NCBI GenBank assembly: GCA_004335835.1
Contig: RWJK01000748.1
Location: forward strand, 1 to 39,779
DNA: 39,779 bases
Direction: 5' to 3'
From: Scenedesmus sp. ARA3
Taxonomy: Eukaryota; Chlorophyta; Chlorophyceae; Sphaeropleales; Scenedesmaceae
Positions 21,920 to 32,922 of the stretch are shown here, piece by piece (position 1 is the first letter of the stretch; the number at the start of each line of letters is the position of its first letter). Below the pieces are notes generated by a model. That model did not search any database. It was given only the letters and a program-made list of their open reading frames with translations, and was not told where the DNA came from. The translations under genes and the position numbers were made by a program.

Positions 21920-23393
21920 CTGTTCCCGCCACCCAGCTGGTCCGCATGCGCCTCAGCTATACCTGCCAGCACCGGCAGCGACGATGCATGCCGCGCACCA
22001 CCACCCACATGCGCATGCAGGCTGCGTCCCGGTGAGAAGTAGTGGATGTAACTGCCGAAAGCAGCAGTGCCTGGGCTCAGCAGCTGAGCAGCAAGCCTTG
22101 GGGAGCCCACAGAAGCAGCAGCAGCACCCGGCAGGGGCCCCACGCCGGCCTTGAAGGGTGGTGGGGTGCCGGGCGCTGTGGCAGCAACGTGGCGGTGCAG
22201 CATCTGCTGCTGCTGCTGCTGCTGCTGTAGCTGCAGGTTGCTGTGGGAGAGTTTGTGTCCCTCAGGCGCACCAGCGGTTGCTGCTGCTGGGCTGCTAGGG
22301 CTACTTACTGTTGCCGATCCTTCTGCTGGGTGTTCGCCAGACGTCACAGCAGCAGCAGCAGCAGCAGCGGCGGCACCAGCGAGTCTAGGGCTCCCCGCAA
22401 GAGGCGGTGAGGCCCACCCCGACACACCATGCAGACTGCTAGGCGACCCCACACCATGCAGGCTGCTGCGGGGTGACCCCACTCCATTCAGGCAGCCGCT
22501 GCTGTGAGCTGACCCCAGCAGCCGATGCCCGCTGCCGCTGCGCAGCAGCAGGTGCTGATGCGGATAAGGTGACAGCTGCTGCTGCACCACAAGGCCCAGG
22601 TTTGCCAGGCTGCCATGGCTGGCTAGGTCACTGTCTGCTGCTGCTGCTGCAGCATGGGCTTCGGAGGCTGCGTGAGCTGCTGCCTTCTTCATTGACATCT
22701 CTGCTGCGCGCGCTGTGGGGGCACCGCGGTACACCTGCGGGCAACGCAGCGCAACAGGTAGCAGCAGCCGGCGCAGAGTTAGTGGAACAGCTGTCTGCAT
22801 GAAATGTTGCAGGTCATGAAAGTCAGGAGCAGCCCACCAGTTTGACCGCCTGCTGTGCATTGCCATCATCATGTACATACACGCGTTGCACCACTCTCCC
22901 CCACTCTCAGCCCGCAAAAAACACCAGAAAACACTCCATAACTATTCCCAGCTCGTGCCTCACCCGTGTTGTGAGCACCTCCCCCGTGCCCAGGAACAGC
23001 TCCATGATGCTGTACATATGCTCAAATACACAGAACAACAGTCTCTCACTCTTTCACGCCAGATACGTGCTTGCACGCTATCACTCTGTCCCTCTCACAC
23101 ACCCTCACCCGTGTGGTGAGCACCTCCCCTGTGCCCAGGAACAGCTCCAGTATGCTGTAGTCCAGCAGCAGCCGCAGCCGCAGCGCCTCACCAGCCTCCA
23201 AAGCCCTTGCCTCACACGACAGCACGCGCACGCCAGCAGCAGCAGCCTCATCCATAATGTCAGCGAGGCCTCCAGTCGGTGCCGGCGGCAGCAGCGGCGG
23301 CTCAAATCCAAGCGCGTCTGCAGTTGGCGTGCCTGTACGGGCCGTGGCGGGGTTGGCGGAGCTGAATGCACCAGCTGCAGCAGCCAAATTTTG

Positions 23394-23429
<36 letters not shown>

Positions 23430-24033
23430 TGTTGCTGAAGATGGTGAGCCTGTTGCTGCTGCTGCCAGCTGCTCCTGCTGCTGCTTGAGCAGCTTCAGTA
23501 AGGGCCCAGGCGGGCCCACTAGTACTTGCAGGTGAGAGGAGCCAAATTCATATGTGATGGCAGCAGCCTGATGATGCTCCTGCGCCACCTGCTCTGCTGC
23601 TGCTGCTGCTGCCGCAAGGGCTGCTGATTCACACCCCTCTGAGAGCTGCCTGGCTGGCCCTGCTGCTGCTGCTGCTGCTGGGTTGGCTGCAAAGATGCCG
23701 GCAGCTGCAGGTGTTGCCGCAAATGCAGCGAATGGGTTGATGCTGCTGGATGAGTTCAGTTGCGAACCTGCATCGCTAGCAGCAGCTGCGTCTTGTGCCG
23801 CTCCTGGTGATGTGGCTGCAGTGCTGCCATGTGAGCTGCTGCTGCTGCTGCTGGCGGCAACAGATGGTAACATTGACAGCACAGCAGGCATGCTTGCAGG
23901 TCCGCTGCCAGGACTGTCAGGGAAGGGTGGGGCAGCATGCGCAGCAGCAGCTGGCGCAGAAAGGTCCCCAGCAGCTGCTGCTGCAGGGCCTGCAAGTGGG
24001 ACAAAGCTGACAGGCGCTGCAGCTGCAGCTGTA

Positions 24034-24071
<38 letters not shown>

Positions 24072-27000
24072 GGATGAGGCACGAGCCCCTGCAGCATCTG
24101 CTTGTCCCGCACTGCCTGCTTCATCCTCCTGATCTTCTGCTCCACTGGGTGCCCTAGCCATGCTGCTGCTGCCTCCCAGGTCCATACTCATGATGCCTGG
24201 CAGGGTCTGCTGCTGCTGCTGCTGCTGCTGCTGCTTGCCGTGCTGCCTCAGTGGACCCAGCAGCAGCTGGAAGCGCTGCGTGCCTGGCGTGGGCCGCACG
24301 GTGAGGGAGAGGTCCAGGTGGCTGGCTGACACCTGGCTGGGCACACTCCTGCAGCGCAGCAGCAGTAAACACAACAACTCACTGTCAACAACATGCTTGC
24401 ATCACATTTCAAGAGGTAACAGCACACATCGAGCACAGTGTGCTACACAAGAGTGACGCTGTGAGGTCCAATGGCTGGCCGACACCTGGCGGGGCACGCT
24501 CCTGCAGACCAGCAGTAGGCCATACACAACATCGTGAGCACACATGCAGCACAGTGTGCTACACAAAAGTGAGGGAGAGGTCCAGGTGGCTGGCTGACAC
24601 CTGGCGGGGCACACTCCTGCAGCGCAAGTCAGCAGAGGCATACATGCTTTTGTAACAGTCGAGCTCACCACACTGCGCTGAGCCAAGGGCGGGCCCACCA
24701 ATGCTTGCTGACGACCAAGCGATGCTGCAAAGGGCATGCTACGCCTGAAGCATTGTCCCTGCACAAGGGTGGTATATTGCCAACCCATGAAACCTGGTGG
24801 GCGCACTGCCAACCTGCCTGTCCACCTTCTGCCATGTAAACATCAACAGCTTGCCTGTCAACCCAAACCCAAATCTGTTGCCATTTATATACATTATCAA
24901 ACCAAAGTCAGGCCATGCCACTCACCATGGCTTGCCAGGGGGCAGCCGCACATCACGCAGCCTGAGGCCCCTGCCACTCCTCAGCGACTCGAGCTCAGGC
25001 AGCGGCGTCTGCACCAAGAAGTACTCCACATCCGCCTCACCACTGCTGCTGCTGTGGCAGATGTTACTAACATCAGCCCCACCAGCGCCAGCAGCACCAG
25101 CCTGCCGTGTGGGGCTGCCAAGTTCAAGGGATGGGCCCCCAGGCAGGCTGCTGCCACTGTACAAGCTGCTGCTGCGTGGGCTGCTGGCGGTGCTGGCAAC
25201 ACCAGCAGCTGCTGTGGGCGTCTTGCGGCGCATACCCAGCTGCAGCTGCCGTGGCAGGCTGATGCAGCCTGCATAGTCGTGGGAGATGGGTGAGGGATGG
25301 TCCTGCAGCCATGACCATATGACCTGACGACCCTGCGGCAGAGGCAGCAGTGGCAAAGTGGGGCAGAAGATGGTGTTGCCAAATGTTTCAAGTCAGCCGT
25401 ATCGGCCGAAGCGCAGGTACCCAAATGGTAGATAATCGCTGGTGCTGTGAAAACGGATCGATCTCGGAGCCGAGCGGCTCGTGTGCGCGGAGAAGAAGAC
25501 CAAAATGTTATTTTTGCAAAACCCTAAAACCTGAAAACCAGTCGGCTAGATTAATATGAGATTTCACTGCCGTTGCCATTCGTCTGGTAGTTGGCTGGTT
25601 CGCCAGGGCTCGCTAGCATAATGGTAGTGCATCCGACTCCAGATCGGAAGGTTACAGGTTCGATTCCTGTGCGGGTCATTTTATCCTTGAAACGGTCACC
25701 TCTTTGCTGCTGTTCTGCCCCTACTGCCCAGCCACCCACCTGTGCATCCTCAAGAAGGTTGGGAGCATACAGCACATCCCCCAGGTCCAGTGCGTGAGGG
25801 CCATCTGCTGAGTCCAGGTCAAACTTGCCATCAGCATAGCGCCCCAGCCTGCAGCGCACAACCAGCAGAGTGCATAAGACAGCCAGTGAGCTATGGTGCC
25901 ACCAAGTGGTGCCACTATCACAGTGATTAGAAAGTGACATGGTGGCCGCTGTGCCGCTGTGCACATCAGTGTGTGTGGCATGGCTGCGATGATAGCAGCT
26001 CAGTGCTGAACAGCCGAGTCAAGGCACCTTGACTACCACACTCTTGACATGGTGAGTACCCCGGACAGCGCATGCATGGGCTGCTGCTTGTTGCATAAAT
26101 GCTCAGCTTGCAAGCACCTTGACTCAAGCAAAACCCAGCATAGCAGCTGTACCATGCACAAACAGGGGCAATGTCTGCACTGCACGCACCAGTAAATCGC
26201 TGGGCACACGCCACACGAGACGCTGAACACGTGGGTAGGCGGGCCAAGTTGCTGCTGCTGCTGCTGCTGCATGCTGTGGCCAGTGGGAGAGCTTGAAGCC
26301 TCAGCAGAGCTATCTCTGCTGCCTGACAGCCAGCTGTCACACAGCCCTAAGCAGCCAGACATAGCCCTCTCCACCTCAAGCTGCTGCTGCTGCTGCTGTT
26401 GCTGCTCAGTACTGCTGCTAGCTGCCCCCTGTGCTGCGGCTCCCTGTAAGGGCGTGTCTGGAGGCATAGCAGGCGAGGATGAAGCAACATCTTGACCAGC
26501 AGCTGCGGCAGCAGCGCCCGCCTCAGCCGCTGCCGCTGCTGCTGTGTTGTCTGGCAGGCGCAGTGGCGCAATTATGGGGCACTCCCATATCGCGCCCTCC
26601 CCTGGCTTGGCGACACACAGCAGGCCCTCGTACTCCCACTCTGCAAGCGCATGCAGGGATTGATCACAAGGCAGTTGCGCAGTCAGCTACGCCAAGCGCT
26701 TGAGCCACACAGGGTACAAGGAGGTAAGGACGCTGGCGAGAAACATGCAACACGTATTAGTCGATTGTCAAACCCCATCCGTGGCTGCACGACACACCCA
26801 TCTCCAGCCTACGCATCCGCTGCCTCCCTGCACCTGCCAGCCCCTTGCCTTCCATCCTTGCTGCAGCACAAAACCCAAACAAACACAACCCCATCCCCAC
26901 TCCATCTGCCCAACACTTCATCCCCGCTCACCTCCCTCCAGCTGCCGCCCCTTGCCTTCCCACCCTTGCAAGCAGCTCTGCTGCAGCACAAACGCCCCAA

Positions 27001-29428
27001 AAGACGCGGCCATTGCATGTTGCCCTCATCTCATCTGCTCCAACCTGCTCACCTCCCTCCAGCTGCCGCCCCTTGCTGCGGTACACCGTGGCAGTGCCCA
27101 GTGTCAGCCCGCCAGGCAGGCCCCGCCCGCCACCCATCCAGCCACCAGCAGCCAGCGCAGCAGCAGCACGCCGCAGCTGCTGCCGCTCCTCCTCAGCCCT
27201 ACTAGTTAACCCTTGGGCCCCACTTGCAGACCCATCATCGGCAGCTGCACCCACAGCCGATACATCAGCGGCAGCTGCAGCAGCATGGTCTCCTGTTCCT
27301 GATTCAGGTGCTGCAGGTGTGGCTGCTGTGGGCTCTGCAGCTGCTGCTGCCTGCAGCGCCAGCGCCTCCATGTCTACGTTGGCGCCCACCATCACGCGCC
27401 AGCGCCAGCCGTTGGCAGCGCTGGGCTTCTCCAGCAGGAACGGGTCCCTGCAGGCGAGCAGCAGCAGCAGCACACGCTGTTTAATTAACCTGAAATTTTG
27501 TTATTTTATTTCACATGTGGAGCTGCTTTGCAAGTGCAAGCACTAATAAATGCCAAATGCACAATGCATTTGCCATTGGCAGCGCTGGGCTCCTCCAGCA
27601 AGAACGGGTGTCTGAGGCCGGCAGCAGCAGCAGCAGCAGCAAATGCCTCTCAGATTGCCTGGAAGTACGCCTAACAAAGAACTGAGTTGCAAGTGCAAGC
27701 ACTGTGATGCCAAATGCACGATGCACCTGCCCCTGCAGCGCTGCCGCTGCAGCACAGCAGCCCCCAGCCGCGCACCTGAAGCACAGCAGCGGCAGCCCCG
27801 AGCTGTCATCAGCCAGGAAGGGCTGCTGCACCTTCACCCACGCCTGCAGCTCAGGGTCGCCTGCAGCACCCAATAAACACAAAAAGCAGCTGCCCAGTGA
27901 CAACAGAGTGACGGGTGTGCACAGACACTTGTTTTCCGCACCATCTGTTTATGCTGCAGGCACCATGCGACATGCCGCTGCATGTGCAGCTGCACCATCA
28001 ACCATGCACAACGTCGCCAAACGCATAGCACCGGCTACTTTACGCATTTCACGCCAGCAGCTGCACGTCAGCACATCATTCGAGGTGTGCCTCCTCAAGA
28101 TGGTGCATCCAAGCACCCCTGCCTCTACCTACCTGGGTCTGCCGGGCGCGCCAGCAGCTGGCGCTCGTAGCACATGTTGGCCACAGTCAGTGGCATGCCC
28201 TCGCGCTCCCCTGCATCAGGCTTCTTCGCAACACTGCGCATGCGTGCAGCAGTGAAATAAGCAGGGCAGATGGGCAGTTGCATTCACCATTGTCAGTTGA
28301 AACAGCAGCAGCAGCAGCAAGCAAGAACAACAAGAACACATGCAGGCGTACCAAGCAATAGAGGAAGTGTTTATACAGGCCGCCCCTGGCCCGCTCACCC
28401 CGTGTACAGTATGGCAGGCACGCCGTCAGCGTCCACAGTGGCGCAGCCGCTGAAGCAGCCGTCAGCATCAAACCAGCCGGGGTCAGGTGTGAGTGCAGGC
28501 GGCAGCTGCTTCCAGTGCAGCAGGTCTGTGCTGGTGGCGTGACCCCAGCTCAAGCCCCTGCGGAGGCGAGTGGGAGCAGCAGCAGAATAGATTTGCAGCA
28601 CATGAGATCAGCTAGGGACCAGCGTCAAAAGGTGGCGATTTGTGGTGTGTGATGTAGCAACAGATTAAAGCTGAGCTGAGTGCAGCACATGCTGCTGAGC
28701 AGAGCACATCCAACACAGGTGCGACCAAAAGCACGCATCGCTTTCAATAAATTAAACTCCTTGGCAGACCAGCGTGCTGCTGCAGCAACATAGACAACGA
28801 TTGTGCTGCTGCAGCGCTTGTGGCTGACTGTCCAGAAGAAACTTGCTGTGTACACCCTCAAGTGCACAAAGGTGCACACCTGCAGCTGCTGTAGACACTT
28901 CTGCCAGATCAAGCCTGTACATGACTGCTCCTACAGGGACCACTGCCCTGTCAGGACTGTACACTGATGATCGCAGCAGCTGCTTGGCACCCAGGGCATT
29001 GTGCATTTCTAGTGGTTGCTCCTCCCACTACCGCCCTCTCACCATGTCCATTTTGTGCTGTCTGTTACGTTCTGAAAGAACCTGCAGCAAAACATGACAT
29101 TGCACAGCTGCAAGGTATGAAGGTCGAGCGCTGCTTGCAACCCAACCATGGCAATTCGGCCATCACCCGCTGACAATGCACAATGCATTCATGCAATCAA
29201 AGTAAACGCAGCTGTAAGTACCACGTTGCTGCAGTTGCAGCTCTGGTTGCCATGCATGCAAAGCATGCCTGCTGTTGCAGCAGCTGCATTCTGCTGATCT
29301 GTTGCATGTGAAGCTTTGAATACTTTACCCTGCCAGCACCTACATATGGTACTGTCCCTTGTAATACAGAGGCCCATTTGGGTCGTTGACCCAGCCGTTG
29401 GGGTCATACAGGTGGTACACTGGCTGAC
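20320..29428 (-). CDS. GH32 beta-fructofuranosidase with giant low-complexity insertions (5' exon unresolved)
   Basis: Minus-strand exons with consistent phases: 29428-29344, 29081-29043, 28557-28399, 28233-28133, 27860-27776, 27447-27053, 26640-26190, 25848-25740, 25332-24926, 24348-23109, 22734-20320; about 1,829 residues against roughly 500-650 for the family. All three catalytic motifs are present: WVNDPNG (nucleophile Asp at 29382-29384), RDP (Asp at 27444-27446) and WECP (acid/base Glu at 26582-26584). Other family signs are [37 protein letters not shown] and [10 protein letters not shown]. The C-terminal beta-sandwich ([35 protein letters not shown], then [14 protein letters not shown]) is split by about 190 residues and about 700 residues rich in Ala, Ser, Gly and Gln. 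Role: hydrolysis of sucrose or fructans. The first exon with start codon and any signal peptide was not resolved. Confidence 0.87.
22959..23017 (-). repeat. Intronic copy of the GH32 exon 10 end plus donor
   Basis: Plus-strand gtgagcacctcccccgtgcc followed by caggaacagctcca copies the exon 10 donor edge at 23105-23160 (gtgagcacctcccctgtgcc). The copied codons include the [11 protein letters not shown] strand. Spacing is about 145 bp. Confidence 0.9.
24461..24627 (-). repeat. Two intronic copies of the GH32 exon 10 start plus acceptor
   Basis: The real start at 24299-24352 (plus-strand gctgacacctggctgggcac then actcctgcag) recurs at 24567-24627 and 24461-24508. The larger unit also includes gcacagtgtgctacacaa, giving a period of about 110 bp. 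Confidence 0.9.
25488..25606 (+). repeat. 5' flank shared with the second tRNA-Trp
   Basis: In tRNA orientation both loci carry TCTGGTAGTTGSCTGGTTCG then CCAG immediately upstream. About 80-90 bp further up each has a related block: GAAGAAGACCAAAATGTTAT then TTTTGCAAAACCCT here, and GAAGAAGAAGGAATGTAAAT then TTTTTAAACCCT at the other locus. The flanks have diverged while the tRNAs are identical. Confidence 0.75.
25607..25678 (+). tRNA. tRNA-Trp (CCA), antisense within a GH32 intron
   Basis: A 72-nt cloverleaf: acceptor GGCTCGC pairs with GCGGGTC (with two G-U pairs); D arm GCATAATGGTAGTGC; anticodon stem TCCGA/TCGGA around CTCCAGA, anticodon CCA; T arm ACAGG-TTCGATT-CCTGT. The A box TAGCATAATGG and B box GGTTCGATTCC match RNA polymerase III promoters. 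No intron. It lies between GH32 exons 8 and 9 on the opposite strand, and is identical to the copy at 39326-39397. Confidence 0.96.
25679..25682 (+). terminator. Pol III T4 terminator of the first tRNA-Trp
   Basis: TTTT directly follows the discriminator A. Confidence 0.8.
26820..26965 (-). repeat. Two intronic copies of the GH32 exon 6 end plus donor
   Basis: Plus-strand ctccctccagctgccgcccc at 27053 (exon 6 donor edge, sense GGCAGCTGGAGGGAG|gtgagc) recurs at 26932 with the donor kept, and at 26824 in a diverged form. Periods are about 121 and 108 bp. Confidence 0.85.
27572..27610 (-). repeat. Intronic copy of the GH32 exon 6 start, bearing the RDP region
   Basis: Plus-strand ttggcagcgctgggctcctc then cagcaagaacgggt copies 27411-27445. 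A flanking block (gcaagtgcaagcact) also recurs at about 27530 and 27688, so the duplicated unit is about 155-160 bp. Confidence 0.85.
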
Positions 29429-29875
29429 CTGCATGGGCCTCCATGGCTTACACTGGACCTGCGCTGTCAAAGCCGACTGATGCGCCCAAGCGATTTGCAG
29501 TGCAAGGAATGATGCTAGTTCGCACAATTAACTCTATACCGTCCCTCCTGCAATCGCCGTGCCTTGAAGACCTCTTGCTGTTGTTTCGTCACGCCCTCGA
29601 GGCAATGCACTGCGTGCTACTGGCCTCTTCAGTAGCCTTACGTAATGTAGAGTGTACCAAACGTGCGCAATGACTTTGTTTATCTCTGAATTGCCCGGCA
29701 AATTTGATATTGCCAGTACAGATGAAGTCCACCAGGCCACAGAGCACAATGTTCAGATGTGCCAGAAGCACCATACAATGCAGTTGGACTACCATACGAT
29801 CGTGAAACGCGATATCAGCAGCTTCCCACCGTCAGCCAGCACGCGCTGAAGGTCCTTCCTTGCTGCGAAACCCTG
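29429..29875. other. GH32 upstream region and 3' side of the SPATA4-like gene
   Basis: The missing 5' exon(s) of the GH32 gene should lie here or in the following gene's space. One candidate segment (29547-29459, minus) reads in the right phase but would leave a 30-nt intron, so I did not accept it. Confidence 0.4.
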
Positions 29876-32800
29876 CTACTGCTGTTCTGTCATAACCCCT
29901 AGTGACCTCTCTAGCTCCTGTCTGATCTGTTCCACCTGCTGTGCATACAGCTCATGCTGCTGCTGCAGCTGCTCCAGCTGGCTGCCACCATCTTGCTGCT
30001 CGTCTGCCCCAGATGTTGACCCCGCCTGCAGCAGCAGTGCACCCAAACATTGGAAGGACATGAGCCAGCTAATCCCGAGGGTGTTCACCTCCAAGAAATT
30101 GTGTGAATAACAAAGGGGTGGGTGAACATGCATGTGCACGAGCATTTGGCTGTTGCATTGTACCAACATAGCCTGCAGCACTCAGCAGAAACCATCAAGT
30201 TCACGCCCGTTGTTGACCAAGCAGCTGTAATGCATGCAACAATCCCTTCAGCTGCAGACACCCATGCCTACCTCCGAGCCGCTCCTGCTGCTGCGCTGCC
30301 GGCCGCTGGAGCGCCCCCCTGCCCCGGAGCGCTGCTTCAGCAGCTCCGGGCGCGGCACGCTGCTCTTGGCATACTCCACTGCCCGCTGCCTCGCACTGGG
30401 CTCCTTGGGCTTGGCCCTGGCTGGAGCTGCTGCTGCGAGGCGCTCCGCATTGGCCGACTTGATGCGGTTGCTCAGCTCCCGCACACGCTCCTTGGCCTCC
30501 CGCTGCAGTTGTAGGATCAGCGAAAACAGGCAGTAAATGCAGATATATGGCTAGCCTTGCAACCATGCGGGAGCATGACTGCCCGCCAGCTGCACTGCCC
30601 TGCTGCTGCATCTAACGCAGCGCAGCCACAGGTGGCAACCTTATGCCACGATGCAGCAGCCTTGCAGACAATACACAGCACGCCCATGCCGCTGTGCCGC
30701 ACCTTGGCCTGCAGCTCCTCCGTCTCCTCGGGCCCCAGCCGCCCCAGCTGCCAGTAGCCATTGGCCTTCTTCACATCGTAGTTGCGCGCCTCGTAGTCGG
30801 ACTGCTCACACAGCCAGGCAGGCAACCAAGGCAGCGCAAACACCAGCATAGGTCACAGCTAGACTAAGTGAGGCTCATCCAGAGGACCCACTGCTGAAGG
30901 CCCAGGGGTTGCTGGCCTTGCCTCACCAAGTCACAGCGACAATGGCCCAGCCACCAGCAGCATGCTCCCTATACAGCCCTGCAATTGCCTTGCTTATTTT
31001 TTTGGCATTTCGTTACACATGAAATGAAAGGCGAAGGAGGACAGAGCCGCCATTCAGTGGTTGTTCATCTGCGCCTCACCATCTTGTAGGGCTCAAACTC
31101 CACTGGCTGCGGTTTCTTGTTAAACGCCAGCTCATCCAGCGCGCTGCTGCCAGTGGAAGACTCAGGAGCTGCAGCAGCACAAACAGCATAGCCAACAGAG
31201 TCACTGCCAGTGAACATCATGGTAGACATAAAGAGCCAAAGCGCGATAACCTTCTGCACCCTTCTCAGCAACGGTGGCCGAGTCCTGCTTCACCCGACAA
31301 ATGCAAAAGCACTTGTGAGTACCTGAGTATCAGCCTGTTTTGCTTTCATAACTGTTGATGGTCAGCCCTGGCTGGTGTACTTTGTTGTTGTGTGATGACA
31401 TGCTGCTGCTGTTGCACAGCATCAAGGCCGGCACACCCGGCCTCGCTTACCTGCCAGCAGCGTGCCGTCAGGTGCCACGCCCAGCGCACCCATCATCTGG
31501 CCATAGGCCTGCACCTGCTGCATGTAGGCGGTGCTGCCAGCGGCGCTCAGCGCGGCCTGCTGCTGCTGGTACATCATCATCTGCCACATCTGCGCCTGCA
31601 TGTGCACAACATTACAATCTGCAGTTGACCGGGCGGGCACGGCTTGGCATGGATGACTGCTGCGCAGCACGCCACCTTGCAGGCACGCTTACGCTTCAAC
31701 TGCAGATTATGTTGCTTATATCAAATCCAAGCGCTGCACTGCCTGAAGTTGCACAGTGGCTCATGCGATGAGCAGCTGACGGGTTCACTGGTAAGAATTG
31801 CTTGCTGCTCTGTGCCTGCCCACCTCCTGCTCGCTGGCGTATGTAGGGTACAGCGCGCCATCAGGGCCTGCAGGACACAACCACGTGCACGCACACGTTG
31901 CTGTCTTGGCTTCTGCACACACTTGCACTGTACAACGAGCGCGGCAGATGCATCTGGTGCAGGACAACGATGAACGTGGCTGCATCTGCAAAGGACCTAT
32001 CAACAGCGGCAGGCATGGCGCCACTCACCGTAGCAATAGCCCGTGACAGCGGCATCTTGTCCTCTGCCGTTTGATCTTGACCTGCCTGTTGATGGCTGCC
32101 TGCCTATGCTATGCTGCTGCTTGCTGAATGAATGCTGCCTGCTAATATGCTGACTGGGACTGCTGCTGGTTGGCTGCTGCTGTACTACTGATGGGTTCAA
32201 AGACTCCCTGCACGGACGACAGGTAGTAGCAGCTCATGAGAGACGTCCAAGGTGCAAACCTGGTGAATGGAAATGCTGGATGCTCAAGATGCAACACAAA
32301 TGCAAGTGCCGTGTTCTTCAGGCTATGTGTGCATCTTCACGTGCTGGACCTAGGAAACCTCTGGTTTGCTGCTTACCTGTAGGCTTCGCTGTTGATGAAG
32401 CTGTATATGGCTTGCAGTACTTCACTTGCTGCATCTCCTTCTGCGTTGATTATTGCTTCTACTTGCTGCTGCTCAATTGGGATGTTCCTTTTCTGCAGCA
32501 AGCAGCCAGCAGCAGTACTGTTGGCACTTGAAAGCAGTGAGCGAACCAGCACTGCTGCAGAAACATGTAAACAACCCTTTACCTTAAACAAACGCTCCAT
32601 AACCACCCAGTTGGCTCGCTTGCGCTCTATGCTGGTCACGTTTTCAAACGAGTGCATCTGCACATCCGCTGGGTAATAGCGGCATAGAATCTCCGCGAAC
32701 AAGAACCCATTTGAGAAATCCCTGCATTGCATGTAACACCACAAAATAATGAGCTGGCTATGCTGCACAGCCTGTGCTGAGGGATGAGCCCAAGGATGGC

Positions 32801-32922
32801 AAGTCAAGCATCTGATTGCTGGCCTCTTCCTCGCACCTCTTTATGTGGCGAACCGTGTACGAAAGGTCTAGGCTCAGGAGCCATTTCAGCACCTCGCGAG
32901 GCAAGCTAGCAAGCGTGGACAT
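29876..32922 (-). CDS. SPATA4/SPEF1-type CH-domain protein, probable axonemal protein
   Basis: Ten exons with consistent phases: 32922-32837, 32721-32583, 32492-32377, 32207-32029, 31867-31824, 31595-31451, 31168-31080, 30801-30703, 30502-30272, 30025-29876; 425 residues. Residues 1 to about 113 form the CH-like domain: LPREVLKWLLSLDLSYTVRH, RDFSNGFLFAEILCRYYP, MHSFENVTSIERKRANW. This matches the SPATA4/SPEF family, whose members bind microtubules in cilia and flagella. A Ser/Gln linker follows (about 114-173), then a Met/Gln-rich stretch, then FEPYKMSDYEARNYD and GYWQLGRLGPE near 261-290; this latter pattern recalls the ciliary protein JHY, from memory and less surely. The C-terminus (about 376-425) is a predicted coiled coil (QLEQLQQQHELYAQQVEQI). 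Unlike its neighbours this gene shows no obvious exon-edge copies. Confidence 0.83.

Noticed and set aside
20903..22042. 379-residue open frame on the plus strand
   Set aside because: It is the antisense shadow of the Ala/Ser-rich GH32 last exon; repeat-rich DNA keeps several frames open.
25519..25530. Telomere-like CCCTAAAA unit near the first tRNA
   Set aside because: A single unit only; no array, so interstitial telomere sequence is not supported.
29459..29547. Additional 5' exon of the GH32 gene
   Set aside because: Frame and splice motifs fit, but the intron to the next exon would be only 30 nt and there is no start codon.
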